This document shows, piece by piece, positions 25,742 to 33,741 of a stretch of DNA of 64,000 nt. The notes below the pieces were generated by a model. It saw only the letters and a program-made list of their open reading frames with translations. It had not been told where the DNA came from and did no database searches. The translations under genes were made by a program, and so were the position numbers. Source of the DNA: UBA11051 sp964390495 (GTDB lineage: Bacteria > Armatimonadota > Zipacnadia > Zipacnadales > UBA11051); the NCBI GenBank assembly GCA_964390495.1, contig CAYMIN010000006.1, forward strand, positions 1 through 64,000, written 5' to 3'. How positions within the stretch are numbered: position 1 is the stretch's first letter; each line of letters opens with the position of its first letter.

Positions 25742-26785
25742 CTAGCCGCCGACGCGGCACATCGCCGGGCCGCCGGTCCACTGTCCGGTCAGGTGCGCTC
25801 CCTGCGCCGGTTTGACGGCCACGGCCTCCTGCAAGGCCTCGGCGATAGCCGCCTGCGGCTGGGGCGCTGCCAGAGCCGGGCGCAGATCAATCTCGGTACT
25901 GTCGGTAAGACAGGGCCGGAGCTTGCCTTCGGCAGTGAGCCGGAGCCGGTTGCAGGATGGGCACGGCGGCGTGGTGACCGAGGAGATGATGCCGATCGTG
26001 CCGCGGCCCAAGCGCCAGAGGCGGGCCGGGCCGGGGCCTGACTGCGCCACCGGCTGTAAGGGCAGCGTCCGGAGCTTGCGGAGTACCTCTTCGGCAGGAT
26101 AGAAGAGCGGGTCCGGCTGGGATGCGGCCGGGCCCATCGGTAGCAGCTCAATAAAGCGCACCGGCAGGGCGCGGTCGCGGGCCAACTCAGCAAACTGGAG
26201 TATTTCACAATCATTGCGCCCGCGTACCAGCACCACATTGAGCTTGACGGTGCCGGACTGGAAACCCGGCCCACGGGGAGCAGAGAGCGGCGCCCTCACC
26301 CCCGGCCCCTCTCCCACAGGGAGAGGGGAGAACGGCGCGCGCTGGGCGGCCTCGATTCCGGCCCAGACACGTTTGAGGCTGCCGCCTCCGGTCAGCGAGC
26401 GGTAGGTCTCGGCATCCAGGCTGTCGAGGCTGACATTGACGCGCTGCAGGCCGGCGGCGGCCAGCTCGGCAACGTGCTCGGCCAGCAACTGGCCGTTGGT
26501 GGTCATAGACAGGTCGTCAATCCCCGGTATGGCGCTCAGCTTCCGGACCAGGGCCGGCAGGTCGGCGCGCATCAGCGGCTCGCCGCCGGTGAGGCGTAGA
26601 TGCCTGATGCCCAAGTCGGCGGCACTCCGGGCGACGGCGGCGATCTCGTCGAAACTCAGCTCTTCGCCCCAGGTCTGGGGTTGAGGGCTGCCCAGCGGCC
26701 GGCAGTAGATGCAGTGCAGGTTACAGTTGGCGGTAACCGAGACGCGCAGATAGGTTATGTGCCGCCCGAAGCGATCAATTAGCAT
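25742..26785 (-). CDS. moaA: GTP 3',8-cyclase (molybdenum cofactor biosynthesis MoaA)
   Basis: Radical SAM enzyme that starts molybdopterin synthesis from GTP. It has 347 residues. Cys21, Cys25 and Cys28 (CNLHCIYC) bind the SAM cluster and CPSCNRLRL with KLRPCL the second cluster; the protein ends in the expected Gly-Gly. Residues 151-165 (PFSPLPVGEGPGVRA) are encoded exactly by a copy of the dispersed palindrome and sit in a loop before VKLNVVLVRGRND, adding roughly 25 residues compared with relatives. The frame stays open, so the enzyme is probably still made. It starts five bases after mogA, suggesting coupling. ATG start without a clear ribosome site. Confidence 0.93.
   Translation of the reverse strand: MLIDRFGRHITYLRVSVTANCNLHCIYCRPLGSPQPQTWGEELSFDEIAAVARSAADLGIRHLRLTGGEPLMRADLPALVRKLSAIPGIDDLSMTTNGQLLAEHVAELAAAGLQRVNVSLDSLDAETYRSLTGGGSLKRVWAGIEAAQRAPFSPLPVGEGPGVRAPLSAPRGPGFQSGTVKLNVVLVRGRNDCEILQFAELARDRALPVRFIELLPMGPAASQPDPLFYPAEEVLRKLRTLPLQPVAQSGPGPARLWRLGRGTIGIISSVTTPPCPSCNRLRLTAEGKLRPCLTDSTEIDLRPALAAPQPQAAIAEALQEAVAVKPAQGAHLTGQWTGGPAMCRVGG
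26291..26335. repeat. Dispersed palindrome inserted in frame in moaA
   Basis: The sequence reads CCCTCACCCCCGG, then CCCCTCTCCC (26306-26315), ACA and GGGAGAGGGG (26319-26328), then AGAACGGC. It is a full copy of the family at 326-346 and 17098-17120. It lies inside moaA and is translated on the minus strand as residues 151-165. Confidence 0.85.
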
Positions 26786-26790
26786 CGAGA

Positions 26791-27315
26791 TTACGGACTC
26801 CTTCTGTCATCGGCCGGGTGCGCGGTATGGCCGTGAAGCAGCTCGACGGCATGGGCCAGCGCCGGTGCGAGCACCTGGAATTGCTGCGCGACGGCGCGGG
26901 GGCTGCCCGGCAGATTCACGACCAGGGCGCTACGGATAAGACCGGCTACCGCTCGCGAGAGCATGGCATGGGGCGTGTGGGCGAGGCTGGCCGCGCGCAG
27001 GGCCTCGGCGATGCCCGGCACTTGACACTCGATGACCTCGAGCGTGGCCTCGGGTGTGACGTCGCGCGGTCCCAGGCCGGTGCCGCCACAGGTGAAAAGC
27101 AGGTCGGCCTGGGGCGCCCAACGCTGTAACCAAGCGGCGATCTCGGCCCGCTCATCCCCCACTATCTCAGCAGCTACTAGCACCATGCCCTGCGCCTCGA
27201 CCAGCCTCGCCAGCGTCGGGCCGCTGACATCTTCCTGCTCGCCACGGGCCGCCGAATCACTGACTGTGAGTATCGCGACCCGTATGATTCTGCCCGCCGG
27301 CGGGCTATTGCTCAT
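26791..27315 (-). CDS. mogA: Molybdopterin adenylyltransferase (MogA/MoaB family)
   Basis: Activates molybdopterin by adenylation before metal insertion. It has 174 residues. The fold signature VAILTVSDSAARGEQEDVSG begins near residue 12; LLFTCGGTGLGPRDVTPEA holds the GGTG loop and the catalytic Asp, and ALVVNLPGSPRA is the third substrate loop. Its first codons overlap the end of the moeA fusion gene by 11 bases, indicating translational coupling, and moaA follows after five bases. MogA and MoaB cannot be told apart by eye; in a cluster with MoeA either would do this job. Confidence 0.92.
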   Translation of the reverse strand: MSNSPPAGRIIRVAILTVSDSAARGEQEDVSGPTLARLVEAQGMVLVAAEIVGDERAEIAAWLQRWAPQADLLFTCGGTGLGPRDVTPEATLEVIECQVPGIAEALRAASLAHTPHAMLSRAVAGLIRSALVVNLPGSPRAVAQQFQVLAPALAHAVELLHGHTAHPADDRRSP

Positions 27316-29224
27316 AGACGATCTCCCCCATGCTGCGGACCGAATAGCCGCCCAGGCGAGTGACCTCGCTGCGAAAGTCCGGCTCGCCTAGGACCTGCAG
27401 CACGGCTGCGACCTTGTCGAGGTCCAGGAAGGCTCTAGGGATAGCCAGATCGTAGCGTTCTTCGGTGACGGGGACAAAGTCGAGGCCGAAGGCACTAGCT
27501 GCGGCGCGGATACCGAGGCCGGCATCGGCGGTGCCCTGGCGGACAGCCTCCGCGACCATGGTGTGAGTGTAGGCCTCGCGCTCGTACCCGGCTACGGCCT
27601 GGGGTTGGAGGCCGCGCTGCTGCAGCAGGAAGTCCAGCAGCACCCGCGTGCCGGAGCCGGGCTGCCTGTTAATCAGAGTCACGCCGTCGCGGGCCAGATC
27701 GGCGACATCGCCTAGGGCCTGGGGATTGCCGGGGCTGACTAGCAGCCCGACCTCGCGGAAGGTCAGGTTGACCAGGATCAGAGGCAGGTCGGGGAGCCAG
27801 CGCTGGATGTAGGTAACGTTATACTCCTGGGTGGCCGGATCGAGCAGGTGAGTGCCGGCCATCAGCCCTTCGCCGCGGCCCAGCGCCGCCAGGCCCTCGG
27901 CACTGCCCGTGCTCAGAGCGACTAATGTCAGCGGTGGTCGGGCCTGCGCCAGCCGCTCGGTCAGCACCGCCAGCGCCAAGTCGTGGCTGCCGATGGCGAC
28001 GATGGTGCGCGCGATTTCCTCAGGTGAGGCCAGCAGTTCCACATCCGCCTCGGTTCCGGCATCCAGGCCTTCGCTAGCCTCCTCGATAGCCAACAGGCCG
28101 TGCGCTCTCGCCAGGGAAATAATTGAGCCGCTGCCGCGCGGTAGCGGGACGGCGACGGGCTGCCGGCCGCCGCTTTCGCACAAGGCGACGCGGATGACTT
28201 CGTGGATGCCGGCGCTGGAGGGCAGCTTGCGTTGGACGCGGGCCGTCACCCGTGGGCGCTGCGGGACCCCAATTCCGAGCAGGTGGCAGATCAAAGGCCG
28301 GACGTATCTGTCCAGGGCGATCCAGGCGGCTACGCAATAGCCCGGCAGGCCGATTACAGGCGTATCCCCCAGCCAGCCGAGGGCCAACGGCTTGCCCGGC
28401 ATCATCCGGACACCGTGGACCAGCAACTCCCCAAGCTGGGAGATTACATGGGGGACGAAATCTTCGCTGCCGGCCGAGGAGCCGGCAATAACGGCGACCA
28501 GATCGCTGTTCTCGGTCGCCTGTGCAATCGCCTCGGCCAGGGCCTCCGGGACATCCGCGACCGGCGCAAGCAGTCGCGGCTCGGCACCCGACTGGGTAAG
28601 CGCTGCGGCCAGCATCGGGCCATTATACTCGACCAACTCGCCGGGGCCGGGCTCCTCTCCTGCCGGCACGCACTCGCTGCCGGTGGGTATGAGAGTAACC
28701 ACGGGCCGACGCCTGACCGGCACCGACCAGACCTGGGCCGCCAACAGCAAGCCGAGATGGCGAGGCCTCAGCCACTGGCCGGAGGTGACCAGCAGCTCGC
28801 CGGCGGTGACCTCCTCCCCCACCAGCCGCACATGCTGCCCGGGCCAGGCCGCCGCCAGCACCGTGATACTGCCCGCCTGTTCGTGCACATCCTCAATCTT
28901 GCAGATCGCATCCTTGCCCGCGGGCAGAGCATCGCCGGTATCCACCGGCTGAGCCTGCTGGGGAACAGTCAGGGACACGGGCCGGGCTTCGGAGGCGGCG
29001 AAAGTCAGCGCCGAGACCACAGCGTAGCCGTCCATCGCCGCCGCCGGGAAGGTGGGAGCCGAGCTGGGAGCGTAGATCGGCTCCGCGCTGACCCGACCCG
29101 CGGCCGCGGTCGTCGGGATCGTCTCAGCAGGCAGCACCGGTAACCCGGCGGCGCGGCTCAGCAGCAGCTCCAAGGCTTGCTCGGCACCCGTCATCTTCAG
29201 ATATACTCTTCGCTCAGGCGACAT
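27305..29224 (-). CDS. moeA: MoeA fused to a periplasmic-binding-like domain
   Basis: Protein of 639 residues with two parts. Residues 1-410 are a MoeA molybdenum insertase: PAAAMDGYAV, TGDALPAGKDAI and the nucleotide loop AGSSAGSEDFVPH with MMPGKPLALGWL are present. Residues about 440-639 are a substrate-binding-like domain (LVALSTGSAEGLAALGRGEG, REVGLLVSPGNPQAL, GSGTRVLLDFLLQQRG), known as a C-terminal fusion in anaerobes and archaea and thought to sense molybdate, tungstate or the cofactor. Without a signal peptide it must act in the cytoplasm. It starts ten bases after the second moeA gene. Having two MoeA proteins side by side suggests metal-specific insertion, as inference. Confidence 0.9.
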   Translation of the reverse strand: MSPERRVYLKMTGAEQALELLLSRAAGLPVLPAETIPTTAAAGRVSAEPIYAPSSAPTFPAAAMDGYAVVSALTFAASEARPVSLTVPQQAQPVDTGDALPAGKDAICKIEDVHEQAGSITVLAAAWPGQHVRLVGEEVTAGELLVTSGQWLRPRHLGLLLAAQVWSVPVRRRPVVTLIPTGSECVPAGEEPGPGELVEYNGPMLAAALTQSGAEPRLLAPVADVPEALAEAIAQATENSDLVAVIAGSSAGSEDFVPHVISQLGELLVHGVRMMPGKPLALGWLGDTPVIGLPGYCVAAWIALDRYVRPLICHLLGIGVPQRPRVTARVQRKLPSSAGIHEVIRVALCESGGRQPVAVPLPRGSGSIISLARAHGLLAIEEASEGLDAGTEADVELLASPEEIARTIVAIGSHDLALAVLTERLAQARPPLTLVALSTGSAEGLAALGRGEGLMAGTHLLDPATQEYNVTYIQRWLPDLPLILVNLTFREVGLLVSPGNPQALGDVADLARDGVTLINRQPGSGTRVLLDFLLQQRGLQPQAVAGYEREAYTHTMVAEAVRQGTADAGLGIRAAASAFGLDFVPVTEERYDLAIPRAFLDLDKVAAVLQVLGEPDFRSEVTRLGGYSVRSMGEIVYEQ

Positions 29225-29234
29225 TTCTCGCTAT

Positions 29235-30473
29235 TCAGCTCCACAGAATCACATTGACCAGGTCTGCTGCGTCTAGTCCCTCGGTTCCGGCGGGGATCTC
29301 AACCAGTCCGTCAGCCTCCGCCAGAGACGAAAGCGAGGCCGACTTGCCGAAAAGCGGCTCGGCCAGCCAGCGACCGTCCTCGCAGCTCAGCCGCACCCGC
29401 ACATACTCGGTAAGCCCGGGTTCAGAGGGTACGGTGCGGGTGATGCGGGCCGCAAGCGAAACCTCCCGTGGCTCGCCCCCGCTCAGCCACGCCAGCACCG
29501 GACGCACCAGCCGGTGGAACACGACCAGCGCCGAAACCGGATGGCCCGGCAGGCCGAAAACCAGCTTGCCCTGACAGGAGGCGATGATGGTGGGCTTGCC
29601 CGGGCGCAGCGCAATCCCATTGACGAATACGCCGGGGGAGCACAGCCGCTGCAGGACCTCCAGAGTCATATCGCGCGCGCCCAGGGAGCTACCTCCCGAG
29701 ACGATGAACAGGTCACAGTCGCTGAGAGCTGCTTCAGCCGCCTGGTACAGCGCCTCGGGCTCATCAGGCACGATGCCCAGCACTGTCGGCTCGCCGCCGC
29801 TTTGCCGACACAGCGCCGCCAGACCGTAAGCATTGGTATCGCGGGTCTGCGCGGGCCCCGGCTTAGCCTCGGCAGGGACGAGCTCGTCACCGGTACTGAC
29901 CAGCGCCACCCGCGGGCGGCGATGGACCTCGACCTCGGTCCTGCCCAGCGCAGCCAGCAGAGCAATGTGGGCGCTAGTTAGGTGGACGCCGGCGGGCAAG
30001 GCCTGTGCGCCCTCGGGTAGATCCTCGCCAACCTGCTGGACATGCTGGCCGGGTGCGACGGGGCGAGTGGCCTGAACGGTGTCCGGCCCCATCAGCTCGG
30101 CATACTCCAGCATCAGCACCGCATCAGCACCAGCCGGCAGCATCCCACCGGTGGGAATCTCGGCCGCCTCGCCTGCCCGTAACATGAAGTCCGGCTCGCG
30201 CCCGATATGTACGGAACCGCCCAGCCGCAACAGCACGGGTGAGGCCGCCGAGGCGCTGAAGGTGTTGCTCGCCTGTACCGCATAGCCGTCCATGGTCGAA
30301 CGCGGGAAATGCGGCAGCGGCAACTCGGCCCGCGCCGGTGCAGCCAGCACGCGGCCAACCGCCTGCACCAGCGGGACCAGCTCCTGCTCGGTCCGCCGGC
30401 CGTCAAGCTGCCGCCGACAGCGCGCCAGGGCCTCGTCCAGGGATATCAGATCGCGAAAGGTGCTTTTGCCCAT
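29235..30473 (-). CDS. moeA: Molybdopterin molybdenumtransferase MoeA
   Basis: Stand-alone MoeA of 412 residues that inserts metal into adenylated molybdopterin. FPRSTMDGYAVQ, PTGGMLPAGADAVLM, VSTGDELV, VSGGSSLGARDMT and LRPGKPTIIA with GLPGHPVSAL are the expected substrate loops. The ATG at 30473 is used because the frame upstream only adds nine codons from a TTG. First gene of the minus-strand Moco run and divergent from mobA, with 116 bases between the two start codons. Together with the following fusion protein it gives the cell two MoeA activities. Confidence 0.92.
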   Translation of the reverse strand: MGKSTFRDLISLDEALARCRRQLDGRRTEQELVPLVQAVGRVLAAPARAELPLPHFPRSTMDGYAVQASNTFSASAASPVLLRLGGSVHIGREPDFMLRAGEAAEIPTGGMLPAGADAVLMLEYAELMGPDTVQATRPVAPGQHVQQVGEDLPEGAQALPAGVHLTSAHIALLAALGRTEVEVHRRPRVALVSTGDELVPAEAKPGPAQTRDTNAYGLAALCRQSGGEPTVLGIVPDEPEALYQAAEAALSDCDLFIVSGGSSLGARDMTLEVLQRLCSPGVFVNGIALRPGKPTIIASCQGKLVFGLPGHPVSALVVFHRLVRPVLAWLSGGEPREVSLAARITRTVPSEPGLTEYVRVRLSCEDGRWLAEPLFGKSASLSSLAEADGLVEIPAGTEGLDAADLVNVILWS

Positions 30474-30589
30474 CGGCGTGTGATTTCGCCCTGGAGGCAA
30501 AGGATACCTGCGCCGGAGGTCTTGACCGCATTGGGGGAGAATGGTTGCACCAGCAGTATCAAGCTGCTGACGACGAGGCAGAGAGCCCG

Positions 30590-31183
30590 ATGAGCAGCAA
30601 GTATGTGGTCGGTATGGTGCTGGCAGGCGGGGCAGGCCGGCGACTCAGCCCCGATAAAGGCCGGCACCTAGTCGGCGGTATCCCGATAATAGACCGGGTC
30701 CTGGCGGCCCTGACGCCGGTGGTTGATGACATAATCATCGTCGGCCATGGCCCACCGCCGCCGGGCCTCCGCCTGCTAGCCGATGAGCAACCGGGCGCCG
30801 GACCCCTGGCGGCTATCTATACCGGCATGAGCGCCGCCCCGGCAGATGTATATCTGGTCGTAGCCTGGGATATGCCTTTCCTCACCAGCGACCTGCTCCG
30901 CTATTTGCTTGGCGCCGGCCAGGGCTTCGATGCCGCGGTGCCGGTGGTCGGGGGGCAAGAGCAGCCGCTGTGCGCCGCCTATGGCCGAAGTTGCCTAGCG
31001 GCAATCGGCGAGGCAGTGGCGGCCGGGCAGCGTCGCGTCATTAGCTTTTTCTCGGAGGTGCAAGTCCGGCGGATTACCGAGGCAGAACTGAAGGCCTGCG
31101 GCGCGCCTGAGGTGCTGTTGTTCAATGTCAATACGGCCCAGGAGCTGGCGGCGGCGGAGCAGATGGTCGGGGACAGCGAGTAG
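30590..31183 (+). CDS. mobA: Molybdenum cofactor guanylyltransferase
   Basis: Adds GMP to the molybdenum cofactor, giving the guanine dinucleotide form that FdhF-type dehydrogenases need. It has 197 residues from the ATG at 30590, close to MobA (194). VLAGGAGRRLSPDKG is the nucleotide-binding loop with its Gly and Lys residues, DEQPGAGPLAAIYTG the second loop, and VVAWDMPFLTSDLL carries the metal-binding Asp. The frame is open further upstream but out of character. The ATG has GAGGCAGAG before it. It is divergent from moeA and is followed by repeats and fdhD on the same strand. Confidence 0.93.
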   Translation: MSSKYVVGMVLAGGAGRRLSPDKGRHLVGGIPIIDRVLAALTPVVDDIIIVGHGPPPPGLRLLADEQPGAGPLAAIYTGMSAAPADVYLVVAWDMPFLTSDLLRYLLGAGQGFDAAVPVVGGQEQPLCAAYGRSCLAAIGEAVAAGQRRVISFFSEVQVRRITEAELKACGAPEVLLFNVNTAQELAAAEQMVGDSE

Positions 31184-31531
31184 GTGGATGCTAACGGAGC
31201 CGCTTGGGCCGGCCCGCGCAGAATACTGCCCTCCCGAGATCGGCACGGCCAAACGGCCAACGGCTGGGCCGGATTCTCGGCCTTTCGGCAAGCTCAGGCC
31301 TCGTATGCGGCCCCTCCGAAAAGCAACAATAACCTGCAAACTAAGGAGGTGGGCCAGTCTCAGGTATGTTGGGCAGAGGCCCAACATACCTTCGGCAGGC
31401 CCCTCCATTACGACTAACGGCTGCGGGGCATCATCGCGGAGCTAAAAGCAGCTAAAACCTGCCAAGACACAGTTGAAACCCTGTTCCATGCGTTTCATAC
31501 ATGGGGCGCGTGGGGAGGCGGTGGTGAATAG
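31184..31531. repeat. mobA-fdhD gap: 70-base repeat copy B and a large palindrome
   Basis: A 348-base gap without a gene. It contains the second copy (31258-31327) of the 69/70-base repeat found at 25564-25632. It also has a large palindrome at 31344-31408 whose core is a perfect 13-bp inverted repeat, AGGTATGTTGGGC (31362-31374) and GCCCAACATACCT (31379-31391), around an AGAG loop. The outer parts, GGAGGTGGGCC and GGCCCCTCC, also nearly pair. No U-tract follows the palindrome. The last 100 bases before fdhD show only a weak TTGAAA that could be a -35 box. Confidence 0.75.
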
Positions 31532-32296
31532 ATGCGTAGTGAGCCTCATCTGGTGGGGGTCTGCGGAGAAAAAGAGACCGGCCGGCAGCAGGTCCGGGTG
31601 CCGGTGGAAGCGCCGCTGTGTCTGCGGGTCAACGGCAAGCTGGCCGCGACTATCATGCGTCAGCCGGGTGATGACCTCGAGCTGGCGAGGGGTTACTGCC
31701 TAACCCAGGGCCTGATTGCAGAGCCGAGCGCGATGCTTACGGTGAGGACGTGCGAGAGTGACGCCAATACCGTTGAGGTAATAACTGAGGGCGAGACGGC
31801 TGATGGGTCGGGCCGGGAGCGGAGGGAGCGCGGGCCTGACCAAGAGCCGCCGGAAGCTAGCCTGCCTGAGCCTCTGGAGCTTGACCGCGAGACGGTCTGG
31901 CGTGCGGCGGACCTGTTCGCTATGCCGCCACAGTTCCGCAACCACCAAGAGCAGCATCAGCTTTCAGGCGGTGTGCATGCGGCCGCACTGTTCGACCGCG
32001 AGGGGAGGCTGGTGGTTTTGCGCGAAGATGTGGGCCGCTACAATGCCGCCGATAAGGTAGTGGGCTACTGCGCGATGCAGAGGTCGCCGACCTCAGACCT
32101 GCTGCTGATGGTGAGCGGTCGGGCCAGCTCGCTGATGGTGCTGAAGGCCGTGCGGGCGCGCCTGCCGGTGCTGGCCACGATGTCGAACACGACCTCGCTG
32201 GGCTTGGAGCTGGCCGAGCGACTGGGCCTGACGCTGGTCACCTATCTGCGAGCTGACGGCTTGCGGGTGTGTAGCCACGCTTTCCGTATTTACTAG
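31532..32296 (+). CDS. fdhD: Formate dehydrogenase accessory protein FdhD, lacking the CxxC motif
   Basis: Homologue of the sulfurtransferase that sulfurates the molybdenum cofactor of formate dehydrogenase. It has 254 residues. Family blocks are clear: PVEAPLCLRVNGK, RQPGDDLELARGYCLTQGLI, SGGVHAAALFDREG, REDVGRYNAADKVVG, VSGRASSLMVLKAV and FRIY at the end. The CGxCG loop that carries the sulfur in E. coli FdhD (Cys121 and Cys124) is absent: residues about 88-115 are a Glu/Arg/Pro-rich stretch without cysteine. Either another Cys (for example in GYCLTQG) serves, or this protein only binds the cofactor. It is placed with fdhF and the Moco genes, so the role in FDH maturation is likely. Confidence 0.9.
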   Translation: MRSEPHLVGVCGEKETGRQQVRVPVEAPLCLRVNGKLAATIMRQPGDDLELARGYCLTQGLIAEPSAMLTVRTCESDANTVEVITEGETADGSGRERRERGPDQEPPEASLPEPLELDRETVWRAADLFAMPPQFRNHQEQHQLSGGVHAAALFDREGRLVVLREDVGRYNAADKVVGYCAMQRSPTSDLLLMVSGRASSLMVLKAVRARLPVLATMSNTTSLGLELAERLGLTLVTYLRADGLRVCSHAFRIY

Positions 32297-32414
32297 CAAT
32301 GACCTCGGGCTGGAAGGCTGAGCTACACGATCTTTGTGGAAGCGCGAGCCACGCGGCTTGTGAATTGTTCGAACTGGGTGAGGGGTTGGCCTGTCTGGGG
32401 CTGGCGGGGCGGCG

Positions 32415-33560
32415 TCAAGGTGTGCCCAGGCCGATGCGCTGCGTACTGACGGCGATTTCATCCATCCATACGTACATCGGCTGCTGGCTGTAGATGCCGC
32501 CATGGTACCAGGGCCCGATAGCCATCTCATGAAACGAGAGCGTCGTACCATCCAGGCCGATGCGGTTGTGGCGTAAGGTCAGATTGCGGACATCGAGGAC
32601 CAGTTGACCGTCGAGCCAGACCTGGAGGAGGCCGTTGGCCTGGCCGGCATCGTTCATCTTGGCGCGGATCTCCAGGCAGTACCAGCGGTCCAACTGAATG
32701 GGCGCAGCGGTGGTCGCCTCCCAGTCCTGGTAGTCTATGTCCTGGTGTGCGCCACAGATCATAGCGAGGGGATGGAGGTTGCGGAACTCCAGATAGACGG
32801 TCAGCTCGGTGGTGGCCAGACCGTCCACGTCGCCGGCCAGCAGATAGAGGTTGTGCGGTCCGTCACCGCCCCGGGGCCACTGCCAGTTGGCGGAGAAGCG
32901 CTGGAACACGCGCATATATACTTCTTCGACGCCCTCGGTCTCCTGGGGTGTGCCGGCGCGTTGGGGGAAGAAGCGACGATACATCCAGCCGGGGCCGATC
33001 TCGCCATCGCCCGGCCGAAAGACCATCTCCAAGCAGTGACTGCCGCGGTAGGCCGTTTGGTCGGTAGTGTACATCCGGTCCGGGTATTCGTGGTCGAACC
33101 AGTTGCCCAGACCTGACTCAAAATCCTCATAGAACAGATATTGGGCCGGGCCGCCGCCGGTGACTATGATATTGATGGTGGCAGTATCGGTGCCGCCCTG
33201 CCCGTCGGTGGCTTCCAGAGTAATCAGATAAGTACCCGCTACAGCGGGCGCCGTCCAGGTGGGGGCAGAACCGCTGGTGGTGTCAAAGCCGCCGCCACTA
33301 CAGCTCCATTCACAGCCGACAGGATCTTCGTCAGCGTCGGTGACCTCAGCCGCAAAGCTGACTGTTCCGCCCGCCGCTACAGTCGTAGCTGAGGGATTCA
33401 GCGCAGCGATAGTGGGGTCATGATTGACTGGAGCGTCGCCATTTCCGCCGCCGCCACCGTTTGCTGGGTCCTCACCACTGCCCCCGCCACATTGCACCAA
33501 CAGGACAACCAGCAACAGGACAACCATCACTGCCACTGGTTCCAGTAGCTTACCCCTCAC
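32415..33560 (-). CDS. Lipoprotein with PKD domain and lyase-like jelly roll
   Basis: Secreted lipoprotein of about 381 residues. From a GTG at 33560 the N terminus VRGKLLEPVAVMVVLLLVVLLVQ followed by CGGG is a good lipoprotein signal with Cys24. After a Gly/Asn linker, residues about 50-135 are a PKD or cadherin-like domain (VTDADEDPVGCEWSCSGG, LEATDGQGGTDTATI). The rest is a beta jelly roll (LFYEDFESGLGNW, WYCLEIRAKMND, NGLLQVWLDGQLV) resembling polysaccharide lyase or concanavalin-type folds. The frame is open 25 codons further upstream, and the ribosome site is weak, so the start is uncertain. Probably binds or cuts a polysaccharide outside the cell. Convergent with fdhD. Confidence 0.75.
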   Translation of the reverse strand: MRGKLLEPVAVMVVLLLVVLLVQCGGGSGEDPANGGGGGNGDAPVNHDPTIAALNPSATTVAAGGTVSFAAEVTDADEDPVGCEWSCSGGGFDTTSGSAPTWTAPAVAGTYLITLEATDGQGGTDTATINIIVTGGGPAQYLFYEDFESGLGNWFDHEYPDRMYTTDQTAYRGSHCLEMVFRPGDGEIGPGWMYRRFFPQRAGTPQETEGVEEVYMRVFQRFSANWQWPRGGDGPHNLYLLAGDVDGLATTELTVYLEFRNLHPLAMICGAHQDIDYQDWEATTAAPIQLDRWYCLEIRAKMNDAGQANGLLQVWLDGQLVLDVRNLTLRHNRIGLDGTTLSFHEMAIGPWYHGGIYSQQPMYVWMDEIAVSTQRIGLGTP

Positions 33561-33741
33561 GCCACATGCAGTGGCTGGTCTCCTAGCTCTCACATTCCTC
33601 ACCACCGCCGCAACGGCAGAAATGTCGCAAAGCACTCGATTGCTCAGCGCCGCCGGTAATTCTGCTCGGCTCCATAACCGACCGGCAGCGGCACATCTTC
33701 CGGTCTGCTCAAGAAGGCAGGAGCAGTCCGTACAACCACAG

